A stretch of 64,000 bases of DNA, taken from NCBI RefSeq assembly GCF_900497805.2, contig NW_020954719.1, positions 1,550,001-1,614,000 of the forward strand. Reading direction: 5' to 3'. Below, piece after piece: positions 33,435 to 44,689 of this stretch; the first letter of the stretch is position 1; the number at the start of each line of letters is the position of its first letter. Source of the stretch: Vombatus ursinus (taxonomy: Eukaryota; Chordata; Mammalia; Diprotodontia; Vombatidae). The position numbers and the translations under genes are program-made. A model generated the notes under the pieces. The model did no database searches, was not told the origin of the DNA, and saw only the letters and a program-made list of their open reading frames with translations.

Positions 33435-34515
33435 AAAAGCCCACTGTGTGCCCAGGCACTGTGCTAAACTCTGGGGATATAAAGACAAATCACAATCCTT
33501 GTTCTCAAGGAGCTTACAATCTAATGAAGGGGATAATATGCAAACAACTATGTGAAAACAAGATATATAGAGGCTAAATTGGAGATAATCCATAGAAGAA
33601 AGGCATTAGCATTAAGGGGAATTGGAAAAGGCTTCTTATAAAATGCAGAATTTTGTCTAGGTCTTGATGGAAGCCAAGGAGGTCAGAAGAAGAGAGGAAG
33701 AACAGAATTCCAGTAGAGGCCAGTCTGTTAAAAGGTACTGATTTAGGTGATGGAGTGTTTTGTGTAAGGAACATTAAAGATGCCAAGTGTCACTGGATCA
33801 TAGAATATATGGAAAGGAGTGATAAGTAAAGAAACCTGGAAAGGTAGGAAGGGAATCAGGTTATGAAGGATTTTAATATCCAAACAAGATTTTATGTCAG
33901 ATCCTAGAGATAACAGGGAGCCACTGGAGTTTATCGGATAGGGGGATAACATGGTTAGACCTGTGTTTCAGGAAGATCAATTTGACATCAGAGTAGAGGA
34001 TGGACTGGAATGGAGAGAGATGTAAAGCAGAAAGACCAACCAAGACCATTGAAATAGTCCAGGTGTGAAGTTATGAGGGTCTATCCCAGATTGAAGCCAG
34101 TGTCAGAGGAGAGAAGGGGGCATTTAGGAAAGATGTCAAAAAGATAAAATTGGCAGGACAGAACTTAGCCACAGATTGGATTTGGAGGGGGGGGTAGAGA
34201 AAAGAGTAGGTAATCAAGGGTGACACCTAAGTTAGAGGTCTTCATGACAGGGAAGATAGTGGTGCCCTTGAGAGTAATAGGAAAATTTAGATAAGAGGAG
34301 GGCAAGTGATAATGATTTCAGTTTTGGACATGTTGAATTAAAATGTCCACAAGACCACCAGTTGTGTCCAATAGGCAGTTGGAAATGTGAGAATGGAAGT
34401 CAGGAAAGAAGTTAGAGCTAGATGGATTTGAGAATCATTAGCATAGAGATGATATTTGAATCCATGGTAATTGATGATATCATCATAGCGAAAGAAGAGG
34501 ACCCAGGAAACAAGT
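33435..34515 (-). mobile_element. L2, 3' part
   Basis: Antisense L2 beginning at its 3' end (CCCAGGCACTGTGCTAAACT, TTCTCAAGGAGCTTACAATC). It runs through AACAGGGAGCCACTGGAGTT to the RT region (AGAATCATTAGCATAGAGAT, 34430-34449) and is 5'-truncated near 34515. Collinear with the copy at 14.2-15.2 kb. Confidence 0.85.
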
Positions 34516-34964
34516 ATCTTGGAGGCTGATAGAAATTGGTTAATAAATATGAATTTATCTTTCTGAAAATGATCAGGTTTTTTACTATAGCATTTCTTAC
34601 CAAATTGTCTTCCTGCCTCCAGAAAGACTTAGTTGGCCATTTTAAGCATAAAATCCTATTTTTTACTTCATTTTTTTGGTAATATAATGAACTTATACTC
34701 TTCAGGTTTTGAAACAAATACACTAAGCACACAAGGTTAAATTAACTAAGATCTATTTTCTAGTCTTCAAACCTCTAGATTTTATTCCTTTTTAAAAATG
34801 TAAAGAGTCTGTACTTCATTGATGTTTTGTTTTTATACGGCAAACATTTGCAAATTACTTTATGAGATGTCTCTTGTAACAGAAGTAAAATATTTAAGTA
34901 TAATTAATAACACCATGACCTCATTTGAAAGTTCATGCAACATTTCATTTTTGTAGCACTTCCC

Positions 34965-36515
34965 CATCTCTCTTTTTTAATTAAAATAAATCTAGGGCAG
35001 CTAGGTGGTGCAGTGGATAGAGCTCCGGCCTTGGAATCAGGAGGACCTGAGTTCAAATCCAGCCTTAGACACTTGACATTTACTAGCTGTGTGATCCTAG
35101 GCAAGTCACTTAACCCTGACTGCCTCACCAAAAAGCAAATAAATAAATAAATAATATCTATCCTTTCCCTCCTAATCCCACTCCACTGGAAAAAAAAAAG
35201 GGAAAGAAAACAACAATTATTCATAGTCAAGCAAAACATATTCCTGCAATGGCTGTATATCTGTATCTATATGTAGATAGGAATATATATTATAATTCTG
35301 GAGAGGTAGCTGATCCAGGGTGAGACATGAGGCAGAAGGAAACATATATGTTTATATATCTATATCTATGTCTATATATTAGTCTCAATTTCATAACACT
35401 ATGAATCATCAAGTCTTCTGGTCATTGTGTTGATCGTGGTTCTTACAGCTTTAAATGTTTGTTTTTTTACAGTGTTGTGTTTGAATAAATTGTCTCTTAA
35501 TTCTACTCATTTTATTCCTCATCAGTTTAGAAAAGTACTTAAGATTATTCATTTTAGTAATATTGATGTTATAGTATAAATTATTCTTCTGGTTTTATTT
35601 CACTTTTTATCAGTTTATGTAAGTTTCCATGTTTTTTTGAAATCATCTATTTCCTCATTTCTTACTTATTATTCCATTATATTCCATTACTCATTTGATG
35701 GACTTCTGTTAGTTTCCAGTTTTTCCCACCACCAAAAGAGCTACTATATATTTTTGTACACAAAGGAGCTTTTCTTCTTTCTTTGATTTCTTTTGGGTAT
35801 AGGAATAGCAATGGATTTGCTGTGTCAAAGTTATTGTTTAGTAACTTTGTATGTAATTCCAAATTGCTTTCCAGAATGATTGTACCTCTTCACAGGTCCA
35901 CCAGTATTGCATGATTATGCACATTTTCACACAGTTCCTCCAACATTTATTATTTTCCTTTTTTGATGTCTTTGTCACTCTGAGAGGTGTGAGATGGAAT
36001 CTCAGAATTGACTTAAATTGCATTTCTCTAATTAGTACTGATTTAGCGCATTTTTTCAAAATATGGCTATAAATAACCTGGATTTCTTCCCTTGAGAACT
36101 GACCTCCTATCTTTTGACCATTTATTCATTGAGGAATGACCCTTGTTCTTTTAAATTTGAATCATATATATATATATACATTATTGGAAATTAGGCCTTT
36201 ATCAGAGAAACTTTTTTTGTTCATAGGAACTGTAAAGATGTTTTCCCCTCAATTGTTTCCCTTTTAATCTTAGTTTTTATTGAGTTTGTGTAGAAACTTT
36301 TAAATTTTATATAACCAATTATCCATTTTATCTTCTGTGATTCTCTTTATTCTTTGATTATGAACTTTTCTCCTATTCATAGATCTGACAGATAATTTTC
36401 TCATATTTCTCTAATTTGTTATAGACAGCTTCCTTGTGGTTCACCTCTTAGACCTGTGAGAAGATTAAGATCAATCCTGTATAATTTTCTTATTGACCCT
36501 ATTTGCAAGTAATTG
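34965..36515 (-). mobile_element. Old L1, antisense: 3' UTR and ORF2 C-terminus
   Basis: Minus-strand text includes LIREMQFKSILRFHLTPLR and CWWTCEEVQSFWKAIWNYI (35838-36059) and a NPLLFLYPKEIKERRK block (35677-35862). A SINE sits inside its 3' part (34995-35152). Further right is antisense ORF2 text with TTTTGACCATTTATTCATTG (36112-36131). 5'-truncated. Confidence 0.85.
34995..35152 (+). mobile_element. tRNA-derived SINE (MAR1/MON1/WSINE type)
   Basis: GGGCAGCTAGGTGGTGCAGT head, CTAGCTGTGTGATCCTAGGC, TGACTGCCTCACC and an (AAAT)n tail. Confidence 0.9.
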
Positions 36516-37134
36516 ATTTTGCCCTGTAACTGCTTAAGTCATGGTTCTTTTTCTCTGAACTTAGTTCAGAGTTTATCTAGCCAGCAACTGGTTAAGTTTA
36601 AAAAAAAATCCAACTCTCTGACCTCTAAGAATTTGACTGATCTTGGAGTAAGAATGCAAGGGAATTTGGGCCCAATATCTTTATTCCACCAAGCTATCCT
36701 TCAGGGATGACTGATTTGTTGTGCAAAAGTCTGGGTCACGTTGGGGGTGGAGGCTGGAGGGGGCAGAGCCAAGGTGGCAGAGTAAAAGCAGTGACTTGCT
36801 TGAGCTTTCCCTCAAACCTCTCCAAAAACCTGTAAAAAATGACTCTAAACAAATTCTAGAGCAGCAGGACCCACAAAACCCACAAAAAGGCAGAGTAAAA
36901 CAACTTTCCAGCCCAACACAACCTGGATGGTTGATGGGAAAGGTCTGTTGCCCCGAGCTGGGAGAGGAGCACATTTTAGCGTGCAAAGACTGGACCTCAG
37001 CGAACCTGGAGAAGGCATCAGGGGACTGAATCAAGGGGAGCTGTGGCAGTTTCCAGACTTCTCAACCCACAAATACCAAATACAATTTAGAAGGTCAGTA
37101 GGAAAGGTCTGTCGGACCTAGGTGAGAGAGGAAT

Positions 37135-37545
37135 GTGGTCCAGCCCCAGTTCTGGTGCAGCCCCAGGTCAGTGGCTGCTGCCAGAGCTCCTCGCCCACAG
37201 ACAGAGGGGGGATTGAGTGGCTCATCAGAGGGCGATTGCAAGGATCTCTTTGCTGGTACTGAGGCAGGAATCTCTTGCTTTGCCCCTGCTTGGATCTGGG
37301 TCACAGTGCTGGGTGGTGGTCCTGGGGTGAGGAGAAGTGCTGGCATGGTGCAGCATGTAGTGGTGGTGGAGAGGAAATCCTCCTCAGAGTTGCAAGACAG
37401 AAAAGAGTGCTTGTGGTCACTCATAGATCAGAGCACAGGCCAGGAAAGGAGGAAACACCTTGTCTTTGATCACACCACCTTGGAAGAGCTGAAAATTTAC
37501 AGTTCCCTAGAAGTATCTCTGAAAACAGCTGTACAAAACCCCTGA
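37135..37545 (+). other. Upstream open frame in HAL1 5' UTR
   Basis: A 136-codon frame ends in EELKIYSSLEVSLKTAVQNP. The independently inserted antisense HAL1 at 57.5-60.2 kb has an 84-codon frame (59374-59628, minus) in the same register, ending EELKTSRSPQVSLKTAAQNP, with the same stop position. It could be a conserved small upstream protein, or chance openness of a GC-rich leader. Confidence 0.4.
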
Positions 37546-37829
37546 AGCTTGGGACAGTATATTCTCCACACTAGCAGACCCCTACCTTAACAAAGAGTTT
37601 AAAAGTCAGTTTAAAAGTTTTTAAAACTTTTTTTTTTAAGTTTTAAAAAAACCTTTTTTTTAACAGTTTAAACAGTTTTGAAAGTTTAAAAATTGGCTGG
37701 GAACATGAACAAACAGTGCAAAAAAAGTCAGACTACAGAATCTTACTCTGGTGACAAAGAAGATCAAAACATACAACCAGAAGAAGACAGCAAAGTCAAA
37801 GCTCCTACATCCAAACCTCCAAGAAAAAT

Positions 37830-38757
37830 ATGAATCAGTCCCAGGTCATGGAAGAGCTCAAAAAGGATTTTGAGAAGCAAGTAAGAGAAGTAGAGGAAAA
37901 ACTGGGAAGAGAAATGAGAGTGATGCAAGAAAATAATGAAAAACAAGTTAATAGCTTGCTAAAGGAGACCCCCAAAGAATACTGAAGAAAATAACACCTT
38001 AAAAAATAGACTGACCCAAATGGCAAAAGAAGTCCAAAAAGCCAATGAGGAGAATGCTTAAGCAGAATTGGTCAAATGGAAAAGGAGGTCTAAAAGCTCA
38101 CTAATGAAAATAATTCCTTAAAAATTAGAATGGAGCAAATGGAAGCTAATGACTCTATGAGAACTCAAGAAATTATAAAACGAAGCCAAAAGAATGAAAA
38201 AATAGAAGACAATGTGAAATATCTCACTGGAAGAACAACTGACCTGGAAAACAGATCCAGGAGAGACAATTTAAAAATTATTGAACTGCCTGAAAGCCAT
38301 GATAAAAAAAAAAAGCCTAGACATCATCTTTCAAGGAATTATCAAGGAAAACTGCCCTGGTATTCTAGAACCAGAGGGTAAAATAGAAATTGAAAGAATG
38401 CACTGATCACCTCCTGAAAGAGATCCCCAAAAGAAAACTACTAGGAATATTATAGCCAAATTCCAGAGTTCCCAGGTCAAGGAGAAAATATTGCAAGCAG
38501 CCAGAAAGAAACAATTCAAGTATTGTGGAAACACAATCAGGATAACACAAGATTTAGCAGCTTCTACATTAAGGGACCGCAAGGCATGGAATATAATATT
38601 CCTGGAGTCAAAGGAACTAGGATTACAACCAAGAATCAGTTACCCAGCAGAAGTGAGTATAATCCTTCAGGGTAAAAAATGGTCATTTAGTGAAATAGGG
38701 GACTTTAAAGCATTCTTGATGAAAAGACCAGAGCTGAACAGAAAATTTGACTTTTAA
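37830..38757 (+). pseudogene. HAL1 ORF1 (L1 ORF1-type RNA-binding protein), broken
   Basis: Starts with MNQSQVMEELKKDFEKQVRE, followed by an E/K-rich heptad coiled coil (to about 38130). The RRM-like centre (ENRSRRDNLKIIELPESHD) and C-terminal domain (KKQFKYCGNTIRITQDLAAS, ELNRKFDF) follow, and it ends at TAA 38755-38757. Open pieces are 38130-38381 and 38491-38757; stops and shifts separate them (for example a TGA at about 37983). In L1s this trimeric protein coats the RNA. Confidence 0.8.
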
Positions 38758-40249
38758 ATACAAGACTCACGAGAAGCATGAAAAGGTAAACAGGAAAGAG
38801 AAATCATAAAGGATTTATTAAAATGGAACTGTTTACATTCTTACATGGAAAGATGATATTTGTAACTCACAAGACCTTTCTCAGTATTAGGGTAGTTGGA
38901 GGGAACATATATATAGACAGAGGGCATAGGGTGAGGTGAATAGGAAAGGATGATATCTAAAAAAATAAAATTAAGGGGTGAGAGAGAGGAATGTACTGGG
39001 AGGAGAAAGGGAGAGGTAGAATGGGGTAAATTATCTCACATAAAAGGGAAGAAAAAGCTTTTCCAGTGGAGGGAAAGGGGGAAGATGAGAGGGAGTGAAT
39101 GAATCTTACTCTCATCAGATTTGGCTTAAGGAGAGAATAACATACACACTCAATTGAGTATGGAAATCTATCTTACCCTACAGGTAAGGATAAGGGAGGA
39201 AGGAGATAAGAGAGCAGGGCAATGAAAGGGAGGGCAGATTAGGGGAGGGGATAATCAGAAGCAAATACTTTTGAGGAGGGACAGGGTCAAAGGAGAGAAT
39301 AGAATAAATGGGGGGTGGGATAGGATGGAAGGGAAATATAGTTAGTTTTTTTACAACATGGCTGTTATGGAAGTGTTCTGCATGACTACACATGTATAGC
39401 CTGTATTGAGTTGCTTGCCTTCTCAATGAGGGTGGGTGGGCAGGGAGGAAGGGAAAGAATTTGAAACCCAAAGTTTTAAAAACCAATGTTAAAAATTGTT
39501 TTTACATGCAACTGGGAAATAGATATACAAGCAACGGAGTATATAAATCTGTTCTGCCCTACAGGAAAATAAAAGGGGAAGGGGATAAGAAAAGGGGGGG
39601 GTGATAGAAGGGATGGCCAATCGGAGAAGGGGTATTCAGAATGCACGCTGTCTTGAGGTGGGAAGAAAATGTGGAACTCAAAATCTTGTGGAAGTGAACA
39701 TTGAAACGAAAAATATAAATAATCAAATTTTTAAAAATAAATTAAAAACAAAACAAAAACAAATAGAAAAAAAAGACTGGGTCACTATCTTGTCCCTGCA
39801 CTCAAGGAACACCTCTTAGTCTCATGAGAGAAGAAGCAGGGTTGTTGCTAGCCTCCATTACCAAATTTTCAACCAATCATGTTCTTTCCTGCACTTCAGC
39901 TCTGTAACCAATCAGGTTATCCTTAATTCCATGATGTCATCTACCCTGCTCTGTTCTTCGTTTTATACTTCTCAAAACCTATATAAGGGGGTCTTTAGCT
40001 TTAATAGAGGTAAGCCATGGACTCATTTATTGATAGGTAGCATGCTCCTGCCAATAAATATTGTCTTGTGTGGAGATCTGTCTCACTTTATCCTTTTGTT
40101 AAAATTCAATTGAAAGACCTGTCAAAGTTGAACATATTTTAGGAAGCAGGTAAATGAGGACAGAGAATTTATAGAACTAGATTTTTTTCCACTTCCATTT
40201 CTGCTAAAACTTACCAATATTACCTATTTTCTCAGTTATATCTAACTTA

Positions 40250-40510
40250 GGGCAGCTAGGTTGCTTAATGGATAGAGCACTGGGCTTGGAATCAGGAAGA
40301 CTATCTTCATGAGTTCAAATCTGGCCTCTGACACTTACTAGCTTTGTGACCGTGTGCAAATCACTTAATTTCTGTCTGCCTCAATTTCCTCAACTGTAAA
40401 ATGAGGATCATAATAGCACTTACTTCACAGGGTTGTTGTGAGAATAAAAAATGAGACATCTGTAAAGTCTGGCACATAGTAGGCACTTAACAAATGTTAA
40501 GTGCTTGTTC
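40250..40510 (+). mobile_element. CORE-SINE of MIR/THER1 type
   Basis: Head GGGCAGCTAGGTTGCTTAAT, then CTCAATTTCCTCAACTGTAA, GGGTTGTTGTGAGAATAAAA and a tail with CACATAGTAGGCACTTAACA. Nearly full-length. Confidence 0.85.
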
Positions 40511-40734
40511 CCTTGTACCCTCTGCCCCCATTGGATGATCGCCTTACTATTTTGAGTCTTGTATATCTTGTAGAAATATACTTGTATCTAAATAATATAC
40601 ATAATAATTTGTGGCATAATAAAGGCACCTTGATGTGGCATACAATGGAGAAAACTCTCTCACGTGATACTTGCAAATTATATGATCTGGGGCTAGGAAT
40701 TTATTTAATTTATTCTTAAAAGATGTAACTTGTT

Positions 40735-40892
40735 TTTTTGTTTGTTTCATTTTTTGGCAATTGGGGTTAAGTGACTTGCCCAGAGTCAGACAGCTAGTAA
40801 GTGTCATGTGTTTGGTTTGAGGCCAAATTTGAACTCAGGTCCTCCTGACTTCAAGGCTGGTGCTCTATCCACTGTGCCACCTAGCTGCCCCG
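40735..40892 (-). mobile_element. tRNA-derived SINE
   Basis: T-rich start, GGGGTTAAGTGACTTGCCCA, then TCCACTGTGCCACCTAGCTG at the right end. A short TAACTTG duplication may flank it. Confidence 0.88.
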
Positions 40893-41533
40893 ATTAACTT
40901 GAATAAAATAACAAACATCCAATATACTTGTAAACTGCATTTTGATCTCTCTTCTATGTAATTTTTCAGCTTTTGTTGTTACTTTATTGTAATTTCAACA
41001 TTTTACACTCACTGAGACTGATGATAGGTTGTTGTTGACATAATAAACTTTCTTTTTTACTCTTTGTCTTCATGAGCATGTGGACCAGTAGGAGATTCTT
41101 TAAGCAAAAATACTTAATTATCTCTTTAAACTGAAGAAAGATGTTCAACAGAAATGTAGTCTTCTCTTGCCATGGCCCACGTTGATCTTTACTCAGTTAT
41201 TCCCGACCTTATAAGTAGAATTAAATTACAATTCTAGTAACCATTTTCCCTGCATAAAACAAAACAAAACAACCGTGTCTTTTTTTTGTATACTTTTCTA
41301 AAGCCTTATTTTTGTCATGATTCTAATTGAATTCAACTTTACTTCCTTACTATATGAGCTTTTATGTTTTATTGCTGGCTTCTTTAATTTTGTTGATTGT
41401 GAATTTCAGAGTGTCTCTACTATTCTTTCTACATTTTAGTCAGTCAGTGGTATCTAACTTGGAAGACATAGCTAGGGTGTTTTCTCTCTCTTCCTTCATT
41501 TTAAGTTCAAGGCCTTTTCTATTTGCAAGATAC

Positions 41534-41716
41534 TAAGCAAATGTGTGTGTGTGTGTGTGTGTGTGTATGTATTTTTTTAAGTGAGGCAGTTGGAGTTATG
41601 TGACTTGCCCAGAGTCATACAGCTAGGAAGTAGTATGTATCTGAGGTTGGATTTGAACTCAGGTCACCCTGACTCCAGGGCCGGTGCTCTATCCACTGCT
41701 CCACCTAGCTGCCCCT
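41534..41716 (-). mobile_element. tRNA-derived SINE with (TG)n between it and its left duplication
   Basis: Antisense SINE body 41580-41716 (GTGACTTGCCCAGAGTCATA .. CCACCTAGCTGCCCC). CTAAGCAAAT occurs on both sides (41533-41542 and 41716-41725) and looks like the target-site duplication. A TG microsatellite at about 41541-41567 lies between the left repeat and the SINE. Confidence 0.85.
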
Positions 41717-41884
41717 AAGCAAATATGTTTTTACTAGTCTTTGGTAGGTGTGCTCTATTGCTGGATACAAACTTCAATGACTACAATTTAAATTGTGGCC
41801 TGGAAATCTATCAGACACTGTCTTCTTAACCACTTGCTAAGTTTGCTTTTATCTTCTGGAGTTCTGGTTTTTTTATTATAGGAG

Positions 41885-42015
41885 ATTGTGTGTGTGTGTG
41901 TATGTGTGATCAGGAAGACTGGATAGGTGGCATATAATTGTGTGTGTGTATATGTGTGTATGTGTGTGTGTGTGTACACGTACACACACACGTACACACA
42001 CACACACACACACCA
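41885..42015. repeat. (TG)n-(CA)n inverted microsatellite
   Basis: A long TG run (41940-41976) turns into CA runs through TACACGTACACAC (from 41977). The two halves are complementary and could form a hairpin. Open frames on both strands here are products of the simple repeat. Confidence 0.85.
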
Positions 42016-42104
42016 CCTTTGTCCCTACTTTTTCTGTGTTGCTTCTTCCAATTCAAGGCAAACATTTCCAGAGTTTCAGGATGGAGTCCAATCTAATTCT
42101 GAGC

Positions 42105-42180
42105 ACCTCTTACATTCACTCAACACGCTTTTGTTGAGCATCTGTATGCAAGGCCACCTGCTGAATGCTGTCACAAGTCT
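42105..42180 (-). mobile_element. L2 3' end fragment
   Basis: CATTCACTCAACACGCTTTT and GTTGAGCATCTGTATGCAAG recall the L2 3' terminus in antisense. Weak. Confidence 0.45.
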
Positions 42181-42659
42181 CTCCTCAATCCAGTACATCC
42201 TTCATTTAACTGCCAAAATGACGTTCTATCCATCCATCCACCTATCTATCTCTCCATTCATTCAACATCCTTGTCACTGCAGGAGGCATGGAATCTTCAT
42301 AAGATCTCTATCCATTGTTTTGTTTTGTTTTGTTTTTTGGTAGAGTGGAGAGAGGGGAATTTCTTAGAAGCCCTGGCAAATTCCTTCCTTAAATAATACT
42401 GACAAATTGGCTAATGAATCCTCTGAACTTTCCTTGCTCTCTTCTCCCTTCTGGACTTGAGGAGTTGGTTCTCTAAACCAAATGATGCCCTAGTGTTCTT
42501 CTGTCCCCAGTGAATCTTAGCTCTTAGATGCATTCTGTGGGGCTAGTAATTTAACTAGGCTGACCCAAGGACCTGCTTAGCACAACTACTAAATCATAAA
42601 ATAGTAAACATTTGCCTCAGCTACAAGTTCCCTGTGATAATGAAATCATAGGTCCTACA

Positions 42660-42775
42660 CGCATGTAGGTATATATATGTTTGTGTGTTTGTATATGTGT
42701 ATATGTGTATATATGTGTGTGTGCATATATGTATATATGTATATATATATATTTATACATACACACACATACACA
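42660..42775. repeat. TA/TG-rich microsatellite
   Basis: TATATGTG- and TATATATAT-type runs ending in ACACACACATACACA. The frame at 42685-42879 is a product of the simple repeat. Confidence 0.9.
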
Positions 42776-42909
42776 GCCTTATCAGTGAAGAAGAGAACTT
42801 GGGTAAATATCTAATGAGCACCTATAAATACATTTTATTGATTAGGTTCATCTGTCAAGATTCTAGGACATATATTTAGAGATACAGAGTAACTTAAAGA
42901 GCACCTGTT

Positions 42910-43015
42910 AGGTTTATCACAGCTAAGGGACTTTCCCATGCTTACACAGGCAATAACTTAGAGCTAGCATCGAAACCTAAGTCCTGGATCTTTAAATCTA
43001 GTACTCTTTCTGCAA
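42910..43015 (-). mobile_element. MIR-like SINE fragment
   Basis: GGGACTTTCCCATGCTTACA, GAAACCTAAGTCCTGGATCT and CTAGTACTCTTTCT follow the antisense MIR body. Confidence 0.6.
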
Positions 43016-43035
43016 GAACATTATCAGAGTGAACA

Positions 43036-43275
43036 CTCCATGGGCAGTTAGATGGTACAGTGGATGGAATGTGGGCCTGGAGGAAGAAAGACCTAAGGTC
43101 AAATCAGGCCTCAGACACTTAACTCTGTGATCCTGAGCAAGTCCATTAGCCCTGTTTGCTTCAGTTTCCTCTTCTCCAAAGTGAGCCGGAGAAGCAAACC
43201 ACTGCAGTATCTTTGCTGGGAAAATGCTAAATAGGGTCATAAAGAGTCAGACATGACTGACAACAACAGAACAAC
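43036..43275 (+). mobile_element. MAR1-type SINE with LINE-like tail
   Basis: GGGCAGTTAGATGGTACAGT head, AGTTTCCTCTTCTCCAAAGT, then the longer tail CAGTATCTTTGCTGGGAAAA and GGGTCATAAAGAGTCAGACA ending in CAACAACA. This tail separates it from the shorter poly-A SINEs. Confidence 0.85.
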
Positions 43276-43425
43276 AAAAGAGCACTGCACTGGGAGTCAA
43301 AAGACCAGCATTCTAATCCTGATTCTGTTATTAACTGTGTGACCTTGGACACTTTTATCTCTCTAGCCCTCAGTTTCTTCTTTTTTGAATTTGGAGGATT
43401 GGACTAAACTTTTAAGGCCCCCATT
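43276..43425 (+). mobile_element. MIR/THER1-like fragment
   Basis: AAAGAGCACTGCACTGGGAG, TGTGTGACCTTGGACACTTT and CCCTCAGTTTCTTC are MIR head and body blocks. Confidence 0.65.
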
Positions 43426-43697
43426 AGATTGGGAGACCTAGGTTCAAGTGATTCTTTTGATACCTTTATTGTGTGACTGGGAAAATCAATTAATCCTTAA
43501 GGAACCCAGGCAGTTCTCTCAGACTGTAAGTTATAGAAGACTTGCCAGAACTGCCCTACATGTATCAATGAAATCACAGATTTTAGTGGAGGAGGAAAAA
43601 TGCCAGACAGACTTCATTAGATCTAAAGGTAGTTCAGTTATCAGTATGATCTTGAACTCTTCTATTTAGTTCCTCAAAGCAGAGTGGAATAGTTCTT

Positions 43698-43748
43698 AAA
43701 GGCAGTCAAAGAAGGCCTGGTAAAAAGGCAGTCAAAGAAGGCCTGGTA
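43698..43748. repeat. 26-bp tandem duplication
   Basis: AAAGGCAGTCAAAGAAGGCC followed by TGGTA occurs twice, starting at 43698 and 43724, without mismatch apart from one extra A between units. Confidence 0.9.
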
Positions 43749-44029
43749 GAGTGGAGTCACTACCACAAATCATGCTCTGAGCTGTCTTTCTTGGATTGGA
43801 GTTGTTTTTAGCTTTTGTGTCTTGATGTAGTGGGATCAGTAAGAACTTTGAGGAAATAGGAGACCAAAAAGTTCAAATTCAAACAGAATATATTGTAGCT
43901 TCCTGACAGAATTACACAGTGTTAAGAACAGGAATGACTTCAGAGAGAATCTAGAACATTTCCCTTCTCAACCTCCCACTTCCTGCCATTTTACACATGA
44001 CCAAACTAACAATAACATTTTACAGGTAA

Positions 44030-44215
44030 CATGATGTAGTATATAGACGGATGGCATAGAAGCCAGGAAGACCTGGTTTAAAATCTCTACTGGCTATGTG
44101 ACCCAGGGCAAGTCACTTAACCTCTCAATGCTCTAAATGACTCTCTAAGTCTATAAATTGCTGAGAAGGTCCCTCATTTGAGAGTTCTCTATACCAGTGA
44201 AATCACCAGTCCAGT
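44030..44215 (+). mobile_element. CORE-SINE/MIR-like copy, diverged
   Basis: TGGCATAGAAGCCAGGAAGA, TGTGACCCAGGGCAAGTCAC and TTAACCTCTCAATGCTC support a tRNA-like SINE body. The tail is diverged. Confidence 0.65.
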
Positions 44216-44310
44216 CCTTATCCCTATTTAAGGTTTATAAAAAGCTTTCATAGACTTAATAGACTATAAATTATGTCAGTTTAAGAATTGGGTATTATTC
44301 ATCTTTAGGT

Positions 44311-44561
44311 CTAGTTGTTGTTATTTAGTTAATGAGTCATGTTAGACTCTTTGTGACCCTGTTTGGGGTTTTCTTGGCAAAAATTATGAAATGGTTTGCC
44401 ATTTCCTTTTCCATCTCATTTTACAGATGAAGAACCTGAGACAAATAAGAGTTAAATGACTTGCCTGGGGTCACAAGCTAGTAAGTATGAGGATGGTTTT
44501 GAACTTAGGTCCTGCTGACTCCAGAGTCAGCACTCTATTCACTGTACTACCTAGCTATACC
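44311..44561 (-). mobile_element. MAR1-type SINE, nearly full length
   Basis: In antisense: GTCATGTTAGACTCTTTGTG tail, TTTGGGGTTTTCTTGGCAAA, TTTCCATCTCATTTTACAGA, GACTTGCCTGGGGTCACAAG and an ACTACCTAGCTATACC head. Same subtype as 43036-43275. Confidence 0.85.
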
Positions 44562-44689
44562 TTTTCTATCTAATATGTACCCTAATTTTCTAGTTCAGAG
44601 TTATCAATTCCTGCTAGACATTTCTACTTGGAAGTATCACAAGAAGTCACACCCAGTGTACCCAGTATTGTGCTTATTTGATTCCAAAA

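Larger units (their letters stand above)
36740..39770 (+). mobile_element. HAL1 (half-L1), complete structure with target-site duplication
   Basis: About 3.0 kb between a 15-bp duplication (36725-36739 and 39771-39785, one mismatch). In order: the 5' end GGGGGCAGAGCCAAGGTGGC (36753-36772), a GC-richer 5' UTR of about 1.1 kb with a shared upstream frame (37135-37545), broken ORF1 (37830-38757), a tail matching the L1 ORF1-ORF2 spacer, the ORF2-loss joint at about 39331-39360, and the L1-like 3' UTR and A-rich end. There is no ORF2. HAL1s are known non-autonomous L1 relatives that encode only the ORF1 RNA-binding protein. Confidence 0.88.
36520..40130 (+). mobile_element. Solo LTR (retroviral fossil) split by a HAL1
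   Basis: The left part is 36520-36739 and the right part 39786-40130, about 0.56 kb of LTR in all. The right part shows two CCAAT boxes (AACCAATCATG, AACCAATCAGG near 39870-39915), a TATA box (CTATATAAGG at about 39979-39988) and AATAAA at 40053-40058, in retroviral order. The HAL1 between the two parts has a clean target-site duplication, so the LTR is the older. No internal viral genes. Outer borders are approximate. Confidence 0.7.

Noticed and set aside
36721-37545. Several overlapping open frames that look like a small gene cluster
   Set aside because: They fall in the GC-rich 5' UTR of a HAL1. Only the frame shared with the other copy was kept, as a finding and not as a gene.
41927-42343. 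138-codon frame rich in V, C, Y, T and H
   Set aside because: It is a translation of a TG/CA microsatellite and its flank.
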